DNA from: Actinomycetota bacterium
Lineage (GTDB): Bacteria > Actinomycetota > Acidimicrobiia > Acidimicrobiales > Microtrichaceae
DNA length: 64,000 nt
Assembly (NCBI GenBank): GCA_016870275.1
Contig: VGBZ01000010.1
Location: 21,290-85,289, forward strand
Reading direction: 5' to 3'
Both the position numbers and the translations under genes were made by a program. The notes under the pieces are model-generated. The model was not told the origin of the DNA. It was given only the letters and a program-made list of their open reading frames with translations, and made no database searches. Below are positions 16,028 to 24,675 of this stretch, piece after piece (position 1 is the first letter of the stretch; every line of letters starts with the position of its first letter).

Positions 16028-18273
16028 CAAGGCTCGGCCGAGCGCCGCTCGCCAGATCGTCGCGCCGCACTCGCGGCGATCCGCGATGGTCGCAGCCGCT
16101 GGGGCTGGCGGCGGATCCGGAGCCAGTAGAGGCCGAGACGCGACCGGATCCCCCAGTAGCCGTCGCGGGACCGCTGCCCCCAGACCTGTCGGCGCTGGGT
16201 CAGGTCGCTCCGGGCGTTCAGGTATTCGTCCTTGGCGCGCTGTCGGACCTCGAAGCGTCGCCAGCGCAGCGTCCGGACGAGGGTCTGGCGGACGACGGGC
16301 GCCTCGACGTCGCGGCCCAGCTCCCAGTTCGGATCCTCGAGCCGGCTCGTGTACAGGTGGAGCATGTGGGCCCGGTGCCACGGGCCGGCGGGATGGAGCG
16401 CCCAGCCCCGGTCCGGGTCCAGGCACAGGTCGCTGTTGCCCAGGTCGGCGATGAAGTTGAACTCCGGCGGGATCCTCGGAGTGTCCTGCAGGCCGAGCGT
16501 CCACACGGTGGCGATGAGCGCCCCCTGGTCACGCGTGCGCCACTCCGGCCAGTCGAAGGAGGCCAGCGCACGTTCGTTCCACATGTCGAGGAACTCGGCG
16601 CTGTCGGGGCCGAACAGGAACACGCCGCCGTTCCAGTGCACCCAGTCGCCGGGCACCTCGAGGTCGAAGCGCACGCCGAGCTGCTCGCGCAGGTGTCCGC
16701 AGCTGTGGGTGTCCCCGTGGCCGGAGCACTCACACGCCATGGCCCACGGGCTGAACCGGTCGACCTGGTTCGACGAGATGGTCAGGTCCGAGGCGAACGC
16801 AACGGGTCCAGCCCGGTGGTCGAACACGGCCTCCATGCCGGGTCGGACGGCGATGATGTCGCTGTCGAGGTAGCACCACTCGCCCTCGGGGACGTGGCGG
16901 TGGACACCGGTCTTCAACCAGATGCTGGCCTGGTGGTCGTCCAGATGATCGGGCGTCCGGACATCGACCACCCGGTCGATCCCGTCCACCTCGATCGGGC
17001 GGACGTTGCGGGACGTGTCGGTGACCACCCAGATCTCGAGTGAGGTGAGCGGCCGGAGGTTCCGCACGGCCGTGGCCAGTGTCTCGACGTGCAGCTCCGG
17101 TCCACAGACGACGAACACCCACCGGCACGAGGACCGGACGGCATCGCTCACCTGAGCCGGACCGGCAGCGAGGGCGGCGCGCCGTCGATCGGCGACCTTC
17201 CGGATGTTCCGTCGTGACTTGCCCTCGTGGGCGAGTCGGTTGAGGGCATCGGGCAGTGACGGGAGGTCGCGGCGCAGGAACTCGACGACGGCGTTGTCGA
17301 ACACCAGCAGGTGGACGGCGACGGCGAACCAGACGATCGGGATGCGCAGCGCGAGCGCCACGAGGGCTGCGACCGGGAGCCACCGCTCGACGAACTCGTT
17401 GAGCAACACGTAGCCCAGGTAGCGGATCCTTCCGTTCGCAGACCGCAGCGCCACCGGGTGCAGCGGCTCGCTCCAGAGCAGGGACATCTGGAAGGCCCGG
17501 TAGATCAGGTAGCCGAGACCGAACAGGGGCAACCACGTCTGGCCGGTCGCCGACCCGACAGCGAGCAGCGAACCGACCGCAGCCAGCAGCTCGGCGACGA
17601 CCAGCACGCTCAACACCCGGCGGGTGCGTTCGGCGCCGACCCCGGTGACGAACGTCCGGACGCCGGCCCGCCGGTCGTGGGCGAGGTCGCCGATCTGGTG
17701 CCAGAGGATGCCCCGCAGTCCCATCAGCAGCATCCAGCTCGCCACGGGCACGGTGATCCACCACGCCGGCCACGACGAGCCGCCCAGATCGGTGAACACC
17801 GAGACGGTGAGCATGACCGGAACGACGTAGGCGTACAGGGCGTCGGCCAGCACCCCGGCGGCCGCCCGGTCCTTCAGCCGCAGCGGCGGCAGCGAGTAGA
17901 TCGTCAGCAGCACGACCTCGGTAGCGAGCAGGGCGAGCGTCCGCGCCGAGGTCGGGAGAACCAGCCAGGGCAGGCCCCCGGCCGCGACCGTCACCGCGAG
18001 GACTGCAGCGCGCTGCGGCACGTCGAGTCCGGCCATCTGGTTGGTCACCCCTGCCAGGGCGTCGGTGCGGATGTCCGCCAGGTCGTTCAGGACGTGGCCG
18101 AACGCTGCCACGCCCACGGCGGCCACCAGGAACAGAACCAGATCGAGCAGCACCGTGGTGCCGTCGAGTGATCCGCTCGCCGGCAGCAAGCAGAGCGCCG
18201 CTGTGGCGACGAGCTGGGGCATCTTGTGGTCCCACCACTGCCCGGACCGCACGAGCGTCGGGTCGACCCTCAT
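16027..18273 (-). CDS. UbiA-family prenyltransferase fused to a glycosyltransferase-like domain
   Basis: The 748-aa protein has two parts. Residues 1-335 form a polytopic UbiA domain with both Asp-rich motifs: NDLADIRTD at 63-71 and GDLAHDRRAG at 195-204. UbiA proteins transfer a polyprenyl or phospho-ribosyl group at the membrane; in mycobacteria one makes decaprenyl-phospho-ribose. Residues ~383-690 resemble a nucleotide-sugar glycosyltransferase, with a DSD metal motif at 470-472 (WCYLDSDII) and NGGVFLFG downstream, as in GT8-like enzymes. The ATG overlaps the stop of the asparagine-synthetase-like gene (ATGA) and its own stop overlaps the radical SAM start. Fusion of a lipid-carrier enzyme to a glycosyltransferase suggests synthesis of a lipid-linked sugar in two steps. 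Confidence 0.85.
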   Translation of the reverse strand: MRVDPTLVRSGQWWDHKMPQLVATAALCLLPASGSLDGTTVLLDLVLFLVAAVGVAAFGHVLNDLADIRTDALAGVTNQMAGLDVPQRAAVLAVTVAAGGLPWLVLPTSARTLALLATEVVLLTIYSLPPLRLKDRAAAGVLADALYAYVVPVMLTVSVFTDLGGSSWPAWWITVPVASWMLLMGLRGILWHQIGDLAHDRRAGVRTFVTGVGAERTRRVLSVLVVAELLAAVGSLLAVGSATGQTWLPLFGLGYLIYRAFQMSLLWSEPLHPVALRSANGRIRYLGYVLLNEFVERWLPVAALVALALRIPIVWFAVAVHLLVFDNAVVEFLRRDLPSLPDALNRLAHEGKSRRNIRKVADRRRAALAAGPAQVSDAVRSSCRWVFVVCGPELHVETLATAVRNLRPLTSLEIWVVTDTSRNVRPIEVDGIDRVVDVRTPDHLDDHQASIWLKTGVHRHVPEGEWCYLDSDIIAVRPGMEAVFDHRAGPVAFASDLTISSNQVDRFSPWAMACECSGHGDTHSCGHLREQLGVRFDLEVPGDWVHWNGGVFLFGPDSAEFLDMWNERALASFDWPEWRTRDQGALIATVWTLGLQDTPRIPPEFNFIADLGNSDLCLDPDRGWALHPAGPWHRAHMLHLYTSRLEDPNWELGRDVEAPVVRQTLVRTLRWRRFEVRQRAKDEYLNARSDLTQRRQVWGQRSRDGYWGIRSRLGLYWLRIRRQPQRLRPSRIAASAARRSGERRSAEP

Positions 18274-20069
18274 GACGCCGCCGTCCGGGCCCGGGCGTGG
18301 GCCCACCAGATCGCCAGGACCAGCAGGTTCCAGGTCCGCTGGTCCTCGTCGGTGCTGAGTCGCTCCACGGCGTTCCGCTCGACGAGGTCGAACAACGGCG
18401 ACGCCGGGTCCCGCAGGTACGCCGACCGGAGGTCCTGCACCGCTGGCAGTGCCAGCCACGACTGCATGGGGGAACCGAAGCCCTGCTTGCGTCGATTGCG
18501 CACGCTCTCGGGCCACAGCGACGAGAAGCTCCGCCGCAGCAGCAGCTTCTCGTGCGTTGCGTCGACCTTCAGGTCTGCGGGCAGCGCCAGACACCCCTCG
18601 GCCACGGCGACGTCCAGGAACGGCGCCCGGACCTCGAGACCGTGGGCCATGGAGGCCCGGTCCGTCTTCACGAGGATGTCGCCGGGCAGGTAGTGGTCGA
18701 GGTCGAACCGGCAGATGTCGTCGGCGGTCCCGTACCCGTAGGCGGTGACGTCGACGTCGTGGGCGTCCCGACCGGGTAGGCCGAGGGACCGCAGGTCGTC
18801 GGCGTCGAAGTACTGCCGGAACGAGGCGAACCGGCGGGCGACGCGGTGCGGGTCCGCTGCGGTCCGGGCCCGCCGCGCGGCGAGTCGCCCCCGGATCCCC
18901 TGCGCCTCGATCCGCCCGCTCGGCTCCGTGGAACCGGCGGATCCGGGGTCGAGCAGGCCTCGGGTCCAGACCAGGTAGCCGCCGAGGAGCTCGTCGGCGC
19001 CGTCGCCGGTCAGCGCCACCGTCACGTCCCGTCGGGCGAACTCGGACAGCATGCGGGTCGGCAGCGCCGAGGAGTCACCGAAGGGCTCGTCCCAGGCACC
19101 GGGGAGGGCCTCGATCGCCGCGGCGACGTCGCCGACGTCGGGGGCGAGGACGTGCAGCGTCATGCCGTGCAGGTCGGCGGTGGCCCGGGCGTGCTCCAGT
19201 TCGGACTCGCCGGGCATGTCGAAGGTGAACGCGTGCAGGTCGGGGTGGTGCCGGGCGGCCAGCGCCGCGATCGTCGTGGAGTCGATCCCACCGGAGAGGA
19301 ACGCGCCCACGGGGACGTCCGCCTCGAGCTGGTCCTGTACCGCCCGGTCGAGCTCACGTCGGAACCACTCGGTGGCCTCCTCGGCCGACACCCGGCTGCG
19401 GACCTCCGGTGGCGACCACCAGCGACGCACGACCGGCGGTCGCCGGGTGTCCCAGGTGAGCGCCGACGCGTGCAGCAGGGATGACACGCCGCTCCAGATG
19501 GAACGACCCGAGGGTACGTAGCCCTGCCGCAGCATCTCGCCGATCATCTCCGGGTCCGGCCGACCCCGGTCGAAGCCGCCGGCCTCCAGGGCGCGGGACT
19601 CCGAGGCGAAGGCGAGCAGTCCGTCGGTCAGGCAGTAGTAGAGCGGCCGTTCACCGAAGCGATCCCTCGCCAGGAGGAGCTGGTGGCGGCGATCGTCCCA
19701 GAGCGCCAGGGCGAAGGTCCCCGGGAGGTGGCGGAGCAGGTCGTCACCGTGTCGGTCGTAGAGGGCGAGGGCTACCTCGCAGTCCGAACCGGTTCGGAAG
19801 GGGTAGTTGCGAAGCTCGGCCCGGAGCCGGTCGTGGCCGTAGATCTCACCGTTGCACACGAGTGCCGTGCGTCCGTCGGGCCCGAGCAGCGGCTGGTGGC
19901 CACCTTCGGGGTCGATGATCGACAGGCGGGCGTTACCCAGGACGGCGTCGTCGAACACGGTGACGCCGTGCTCGTCGGGGCCGCGATGCTCCAGTGCGGC
20001 GATCATGGCTCGGACGCGGTCGGCGAGCGCGCTCGCGCCCGGCCCGACCACCCCGGCGATCCCACACAT
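18270..20069 (-). CDS. asnB: Asparagine synthase (glutamine-hydrolysing)-like amidotransferase
   Basis: This 599-aa AsnB-type protein carries the catalytic Cys2 after Met (MCGIAG), CNGEIYG at 72-78 and RDRFGERPLYY at 135-145 in the class II glutaminase domain. The synthetase domain has the PP-loop SGGIDS at 259-264 and GDGADELLGGY. All key residues seem intact. The family activates a carboxylate with ATP and amidates it with ammonia from glutamine. Inside polysaccharide loci, AsnB homologues often amidate uronic or other acidic sugars rather than aspartate, which is my favoured role here. It starts with a strong Shine-Dalgarno (GAGGAGG, 5 nt before ATG) and is the first of four or five closely spaced leftward genes. 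Confidence 0.93.
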   Translation of the reverse strand: MCGIAGVVGPGASALADRVRAMIAALEHRGPDEHGVTVFDDAVLGNARLSIIDPEGGHQPLLGPDGRTALVCNGEIYGHDRLRAELRNYPFRTGSDCEVALALYDRHGDDLLRHLPGTFALALWDDRRHQLLLARDRFGERPLYYCLTDGLLAFASESRALEAGGFDRGRPDPEMIGEMLRQGYVPSGRSIWSGVSSLLHASALTWDTRRPPVVRRWWSPPEVRSRVSAEEATEWFRRELDRAVQDQLEADVPVGAFLSGGIDSTTIAALAARHHPDLHAFTFDMPGESELEHARATADLHGMTLHVLAPDVGDVAAAIEALPGAWDEPFGDSSALPTRMLSEFARRDVTVALTGDGADELLGGYLVWTRGLLDPGSAGSTEPSGRIEAQGIRGRLAARRARTAADPHRVARRFASFRQYFDADDLRSLGLPGRDAHDVDVTAYGYGTADDICRFDLDHYLPGDILVKTDRASMAHGLEVRAPFLDVAVAEGCLALPADLKVDATHEKLLLRRSFSSLWPESVRNRRKQGFGSPMQSWLALPAVQDLRSAYLRDPASPLFDLVERNAVERLSTDEDQRTWNLLVLAIWWAHARARTAAS

Positions 20070-20381
20070 GGTGCCTCCTCATCACTTGGTTGCGCTGGAA
20101 CCCATCCGGAATCGCTCGATCGAATCACCCAGCCGGGTCGAATGAGTGAACCCTTGACTCAAGCCGCCGAGGCCCGAGCCAGAGCAACGATGAACCCGGT
20201 AGACCCCGCAGTCGAATGGTAGCGATGTGGAGGCCCAATTCGACCGAGGAATCCCCATGAGCTGCCGAAGCCATTGCGCTCGGCGACGAAGCCAACGGAG
20301 ACAAGCCAGACTCTGCGAGTTGCTCTGAGCGGCTGACATCTCCTCAGGGCACAGCAGGAATGTGGGTCGAGACAGGTGTGC
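20070..20381. other. 312-bp non-coding gap
   Basis: No reading frame here shows coding features, and stop codons are frequent in all frames. The segment has a lower G/C content than its neighbours. The right-hand bases carry the asnB Shine-Dalgarno on the minus strand, and the promoter of the leftward asnB array is expected here, though I could not pick convincing -35/-10 boxes. It might hold remains of an older gene; I see nothing that can be named. Confidence 0.5.
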
Positions 20382-21257
20382 TCATCGTGGTGGCACTGGT
20401 TCCGGCCGCTTGTCTGCGACCTCGGCGACAACGAACAGTTTGCCGGGATCCCGTGGTCTGCGGGCCAGCGATGCCAAACCGAGAGCGCCGAGCGCACAGA
20501 GTGCTGCGATCCATCGGTGCCGACGGGCCACGGCTGATCCCAGCACCGCACCGAGGATCACCACCGCCGTACCGCCGGGAGTCGCAAGCCGTTCGGCGAC
20601 AACTCGTGCCAGAAAGCGTCCGCCGATGTCCAGCAGAGCAATCACTGGGTATCCGGACTCGCTCGCTGGCTCAAGTTCGACCTCGGCTGTCGTCGGTCGG
20701 TCACTCGCCTCCCACATGGCTGGGAGCATGAGGTGCAGGTGGGTTCGGTCGAGTATGGCGCGTGATCGTGCCTCGACGGTCCGATCCATGAGCAGGAGCG
20801 AGGACCCAAGATCGACGACCGGTATGCCGAGAAGGCTTGATGTCGTGTTGAGAACGCCTGATCCGATCCGGCGGAACAGCGATGGACGGACTCGCCGCCT
20901 CGTCGCCAGGACGAGGTCATGGCCGGCGTCGTGTGCGGCCAGGAGCCGGAGGATGGCCTCCGGGGGATGCTCGAGGTCTGAGTCCATGGCCACGAGCACG
21001 TCCCCGCGGGCTCGCTCGAACCCGGCAAAGGTGGCCCGGGTTTGGCGCACGTTGCCAGCGAGGCGCAGTCCGACCACCCTCGAGTCCTCCGACACCGCCC
21101 GGCAGATGGCGGACCAGGACCCGTCCGGGCTGGCGTCGTCGACCAGTACCAACTCGAGCGGGAGCGCCTCGCGGTCGGCCAGGTCGAGGACGCCCCGGGC
21201 GAACGCCTCGATGGTGGTCTCGCCCCGGTAGACGGGCGAGACGACCGAGACGGTCAC
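20382..21257 (-). CDS. Family 2 glycosyltransferase with C-terminal membrane helices (GtrB/ArnC-like)
   Basis: The protein is 291 aa from GTG 21257, chosen because it forms a GTGA overlap with the upstream acyltransferase stop and sits directly before the conserved SVVSPVYRGE. The GT2 motifs are VLVDDASPDGSW and the metal-binding MDSDLEHPP. Two hydrophobic segments near the C-terminus fit enzymes that load a sugar onto polyprenyl phosphate. It is similar in layout to the GT2 at 41731, although that gene sits in the lower-GC part. It probably works on a lipid carrier at the cytoplasmic membrane. Confidence 0.85.
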   Translation of the reverse strand: MTVSVVSPVYRGETTIEAFARGVLDLADREALPLELVLVDDASPDGSWSAICRAVSEDSRVVGLRLAGNVRQTRATFAGFERARGDVLVAMDSDLEHPPEAILRLLAAHDAGHDLVLATRRRVRPSLFRRIGSGVLNTTSSLLGIPVVDLGSSLLLMDRTVEARSRAILDRTHLHLMLPAMWEASDRPTTAEVELEPASESGYPVIALLDIGGRFLARVVAERLATPGGTAVVILGAVLGSAVARRHRWIAALCALGALGLASLARRPRDPGKLFVVAEVADKRPEPVPPR

Positions 21258-22270
21258 TCCCACCGACGGTCGGTCCAGCAGTGCAGCACGTAGGAGGTCC
21301 GACAGAGCCGCATGCTCGGCTGGCGGCAGATCATGTTGACCATCGGGAGGTTCGACGCCTGGGTGGACCACTCCAGGAGGCGGTTGCCCGTGATCGGCTC
21401 GCCCGTCACCCGCGACACCACGGCCTGATTGCCGGGCGGCGCCCAGCTGGCCCGGAACCCGAAGGCGCTGCCCGCCATGGAGACCCCGTACGGTTCGAGC
21501 TCTCCCCAGTGGCGCCAGCTCCCGAGCGAGGCGATCCGGCTCTCGTGCATGCGCATGACGACGACGTCGGCGCCGACGCCGTCGAGGGCCCGTTCGAAGA
21601 GCCGTTCGTACAGCGCGTCGCAGCGGTCGTCAGGGAGCCGGGGGTCGCGGTGGTAGTGCGAGTCCGACACCTGCGACGGCTGTCCCCGCAGCGGACCGAA
21701 CAGCTCGGGGTCGACCGGGTCGGTGCCCGGGCGCACGACCCGGACTTCCACGTCGGGCGGCGCCGGGTTGCGATCCGCCCGCAGCAGGTCGTTCACGAAC
21801 GTCACCGTGGTCTCGAGGACCCGGAACCCGGCGGCCTCGGCGCCGAGCAGGCCCTGGACGTCGTCGGCCTCCACCCGGCACATGACGACGCCCGGGGCCC
21901 CCGGTGCGTCGAGCCTGGACAGGGCACGGTCCAGCATGGCCTCGACGGCCTCCCGCCGGTCGGTGCCCTCCGCCCGACTCAGCAGGGTCCCGGCTTCGTG
22001 GAACGGCATACCGAAGTGGGCCTCGAGGTCGGGCACCGGGGCGACCGAGACCTGGGCCTCCACGCTCGGCGAGCCCGGCGCAGTGGCGGTGAGGTGGACG
22101 CCCGGTCCCTCCGTCGCCACGGCCACCTGGTTCGCCAACACTTCACCGGCGACTTCGTGGCCGAACATGGACAGGTAGCGCAACGGCGCCCACGGCGACT
22201 TGTGGGCCAACTCCCGCAACGGCTCGGCATCGGCCACGGATGTGTCCCGGACCTCGAACTCGGGGCTCAT
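21254..22270 (-). CDS. GNAT-like N-acyltransferase (aminosugar acetyltransferase type)
   Basis: The 338-aa protein has a strong Shine-Dalgarno (GAGGAGGG, 3 nt before ATG). The fold pattern is that of two tandem GNAT-like halves: an N-terminal half up to about residue 145 (ending AAGFRVLETTVTFVNDL) and a C-terminal half up to TSYVLHCW. The C-terminal sequence (SNLPMVNMICRQPSMRLCRTSYVLH) is like that of dTDP-amino-sugar acyltransferases of the WecD type. It probably acylates an amino group on a nucleotide sugar made by one of the DegT aminotransferases of the locus. The classical acetyl-CoA pyrophosphate loop (Q/RxxGxG/A) is not obvious, so the call is moderate. It overlaps the next gene by 4 nt. 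Confidence 0.62.
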   Translation of the reverse strand: MSPEFEVRDTSVADAEPLRELAHKSPWAPLRYLSMFGHEVAGEVLANQVAVATEGPGVHLTATAPGSPSVEAQVSVAPVPDLEAHFGMPFHEAGTLLSRAEGTDRREAVEAMLDRALSRLDAPGAPGVVMCRVEADDVQGLLGAEAAGFRVLETTVTFVNDLLRADRNPAPPDVEVRVVRPGTDPVDPELFGPLRGQPSQVSDSHYHRDPRLPDDRCDALYERLFERALDGVGADVVVMRMHESRIASLGSWRHWGELEPYGVSMAGSAFGFRASWAPPGNQAVVSRVTGEPITGNRLLEWSTQASNLPMVNMICRQPSMRLCRTSYVLHCWTDRRWE

Positions 22271-22343
22271 GTGCCCTCCTCTGTGGAGCCTGCGTCACTT
22301 CCCGGATCACCGGCCCCTCCGGTACGCTCCACTTTGCGAGGAT

Positions 22344-22361
22344 ACCCCGGAGGTCCGGGGT
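22344..22361. promoter_or_regulatory. 18-bp perfect inverted repeat between divergent genes
   Basis: ACCCCGGA and TCCGGGGT form perfect 8-bp arms around GG, in the middle of the 141-bp region between the leftward acyltransferase and the rightward PhyH gene. The symmetry and position, 50 nt before the PhyH start, suit a dimeric repressor site. No regulator is encoded nearby. In such G/C-rich DNA a chance palindrome remains possible. Confidence 0.35.
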
Positions 22362-22411
22362 CCGAGCTTGGCCGGGGGGCGACGGGGCCGACCGGCGCGG
22401 GAAGGAGCACC

Positions 22412-23257
22412 GTGGGCGTCATCCCTCTGCGGTCGGCAACGGATCCCGAGCTCTGTGGGCAGGTCGCCCGGGACGTGGCCGAGCGAGGCGTCGCCGCAGC
22501 GACCGGCGCGGTCGACGACCGTCTCCTCGACGAGCTTCGCGAGGTCGTGGACCGCGGCGTCGAGGCCGAGGACGTCTGGAACACGATGGACCGGCCGCCG
22601 GCAGAGCTCGGCCGGGTCGTGTTCCTACCCCACCACGGGCGGGCCGCTCTCGACCTGCTCGCCGAGCCTCGGCTCATGCAGCCCTGCGACGCCGTGCTCG
22701 AACCGGGCTCGATCCTCTACACCATGACCAGCCTGTGCCACCCGGCCCACGGCGGCGGCCGTCCGGTCCACGTCGACACCCAGTACGTGGCCCCCGGCTT
22801 CGTGATGGGGCTGGGCGTGATGGTGCTGCTCGACGACTTCACGGCGGCGACCGGTCCGACCCGTTTCCATCCCGAGGTCACCGTCGAGGCGCCGAGCCCG
22901 GAGGACTTCGAACGACGGGCGCTCCGCCTGGTAGCGCCGGCCGGCTCCGCATGCTGGTTCCACGGACGCATCTGGCACGACTCCCTGCCCAACACCACCG
23001 ACCGGGCCCGCCGCGCTGTCCTGGCCGCGATGGTTCGCCCGTACCTGCGGCAGCGTCTGGACATGCCCCGCATGGTGGCCCACCTCAACCCGGAGTCACT
23101 CCCGACGGACGTCCAACATCGTCTCGGATTCGACAAGATCCTCCCCGGCTCCTACGAGGAGTACTTCCTGCCCGACGGGATCCGGAAGCAGGAGCTGCTG
23201 CGTCGGTCGATCGCCCGGGGGCGGACCGCTGACGACGCCGGGTTCACGCCCGGCTGA
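22412..23257 (+). CDS. Phytanoyl-CoA dioxygenase (PhyH)-family protein A
   Basis: The protein is 281 aa from GTG 22412, which has a clear GAAGGAG Shine-Dalgarno 5 nt upstream. The Fe(II)/2-oxoglutarate facial triad is visible: HVD (His120, Asp122) in RPVHVDTQY and the distal His189 in GRIWHDS. An Arg about 10 residues later (RAR, 198-200) is the likely 2-oxoglutarate anchor. PhyH enzymes hydroxylate or oxidise small molecules. This copy lacks the DWxxVDE string that follows the metal motif in most of the other five PhyH proteins in the window, so it belongs to a different subgroup. It converges with and overlaps the ketosynthase gene by 14 nt. Substrate unknown. Confidence 0.85.
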   Translation: MGVIPLRSATDPELCGQVARDVAERGVAAATGAVDDRLLDELREVVDRGVEAEDVWNTMDRPPAELGRVVFLPHHGRAALDLLAEPRLMQPCDAVLEPGSILYTMTSLCHPAHGGGRPVHVDTQYVAPGFVMGLGVMVLLDDFTAATGPTRFHPEVTVEAPSPEDFERRALRLVAPAGSACWFHGRIWHDSLPNTTDRARRAVLAAMVRPYLRQRLDMPRMVAHLNPESLPTDVQHRLGFDKILPGSYEEYFLPDGIRKQELLRRSIARGRTADDAGFTPG

Positions 23258-24503
23258 GCACCACCGACGCGTTCTGGCCACCGAAGCCGAACGCGTTGAC
23301 CTGCACCGTTCCGAGGTCGGCCCGGCGGGGCTCGCCGACGACCACGTCGACGTGCGCGTCAGGGTCCACCGTCGTGGTGCCCGCCGTGTGCGAGAGCACG
23401 CCGGTGCGAAGCGCCTCGACCGCGGTCACGACGCCCACCGCCCCGGCCGACGCCCCGGTGTGGCCGGTGTGGCCCTTCACCGACGTGACGAGCAGGTCCT
23501 CGCGCCCGAACGCCAGGTCAAGGGCCTTCAGCTCCGCAGCATCGCCCTTGGGTGTCCCCGTGGCGTGGGCCACCACGGCGCCGACCTCCGAGGGGTCGGC
23601 CCCCGCCTCGGCGAGGGCCAACTCCATGGCACGGGCCTCCCATCGACCCGAGGGGTCCGGCGACGACGGGTGGTACGAGTCAGCGCAGCTCCCATAGCCG
23701 CGTAGCCACGCCAACGGCTCGGCGCCGCGGTTGCGGACCGAGGCCTCGGACTCCAGGACGACGAAGACAGCGCCCTCGCCGAACACGATGCCGCTGCGGT
23801 CGACGTCGAAGGGCAGCACCGCCCGGGCCGGGTCGGCAGCCGGGCTCTCCATGCCGAGGATCCGCCCCGCCACCGAGGTCACCGGCCGGAAGTCCTCGAT
23901 TCCGGGGCGCCCGGCCGGCCAGCCGCCTTCGGCCCCGCCGGCGAGCGCCGTGTCGGCCGCGCCGGAGGCGACCATGCGGGCGGCCTGGCCGATGGCGTCG
24001 ATCGAGGAGGCGCACGCAGTCGTGACGGTGAGCGACGGACCGTGGACCCCATAGCGCACGCACAGCTGAGCCGCAGCCATGTTCGACCACACTCGCAACA
24101 TGGTCTTGGGGGGCACGGCGTCCGACCCGCCCTGCTCGAGCCTGGCCTGGGCCAGCATCAGCGAGTACATGCCACCCATGGAGGTTCCGGCCACCACGGC
24201 GGTCCGCTCATCGTCGAGCACGGCGCCGCCGTCGTCCCAGCGACCCGCCTGCACGAGCGCCTCGTCGCAGGCCGCCACCGCGAAGCAGGCGAATGGGTCG
24301 ACGCCGTCGAGCCGACGCTCCTCGAACCACCCGGTGGCGTCGAAGCGCTCGTCGACTCCGGCGAAGAGAGCACCGCCCTCCGGCGCCCACGGAGCCGGAC
24401 GGATGCCGATGCGGTCACCCCGGAGCCCGTCGGCGAGCTCCAGCGCCGTGAGGCCCAACGGTGTGATCGCTCCCACGCCCGTGATCGCAACTCGCATGAA
24501 CAC
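23244..24503 (-). CDS. Stand-alone beta-ketoacyl-ACP synthase (FabF-type ketosynthase)
   Basis: The 419-aa ketosynthase has all catalytic residues: Cys164 in TTACASS, His313 in VAHATGT, and His348 in KGHTGHTG. Such enzymes condense malonyl-ACP with an acyl chain. Neither an acyl carrier protein nor an acyltransferase gene is adjacent, which is unusual for a polyketide or fatty acid set. It is the last very high-GC gene before composition drops. The start may be GTG 24503 (4 nt after GGAGG) or ATG 24497. It could elongate an acyl chain for acylation of the glycan or lipid, but this is inference. Confidence 0.9.
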   Translation of the reverse strand: MFMRVAITGVGAITPLGLTALELADGLRGDRIGIRPAPWAPEGGALFAGVDERFDATGWFEERRLDGVDPFACFAVAACDEALVQAGRWDDGGAVLDDERTAVVAGTSMGGMYSLMLAQARLEQGGSDAVPPKTMLRVWSNMAAAQLCVRYGVHGPSLTVTTACASSIDAIGQAARMVASGAADTALAGGAEGGWPAGRPGIEDFRPVTSVAGRILGMESPAADPARAVLPFDVDRSGIVFGEGAVFVVLESEASVRNRGAEPLAWLRGYGSCADSYHPSSPDPSGRWEARAMELALAEAGADPSEVGAVVAHATGTPKGDAAELKALDLAFGREDLLVTSVKGHTGHTGASAGAVGVVTAVEALRTGVLSHTAGTTTVDPDAHVDVVVGEPRRADLGTVQVNAFGFGGQNASVVLSRA

Positions 24504-24675
24504 CAGACCTCCACTGGGTCGCGATCTGGAACCGCCGCGACCATACCGGTGACGTTGTCTCGACTCTCATTGTGTCTGTCCATCCGTGGCGTTCGCACTC
24601 GCCGCCGTTCCGCCCCGGGGACACGAGAATCGACTGTGTACACTCAGTGAGCGTGAGGACTGTTTGGAGCGGTTG

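Noticed and set aside
16028..16504. Upstream extension of radical SAM 3
   Set aside because: It is a shadow of the UbiA-GT fusion; the ATGA overlap and homology set the start at 16027.
20070..20381. Insertion-sequence remnant
   Set aside because: Composition differs from the flanks, but I found no terminal inverted repeats, target duplication or transposase motif.
20882..22411. Upstream extension of the PhyH A frame
   Set aside because: It is antisense to the GT2 and acyltransferase genes; a clear AAGGAG-type ribosome-binding site defines GTG 22412.
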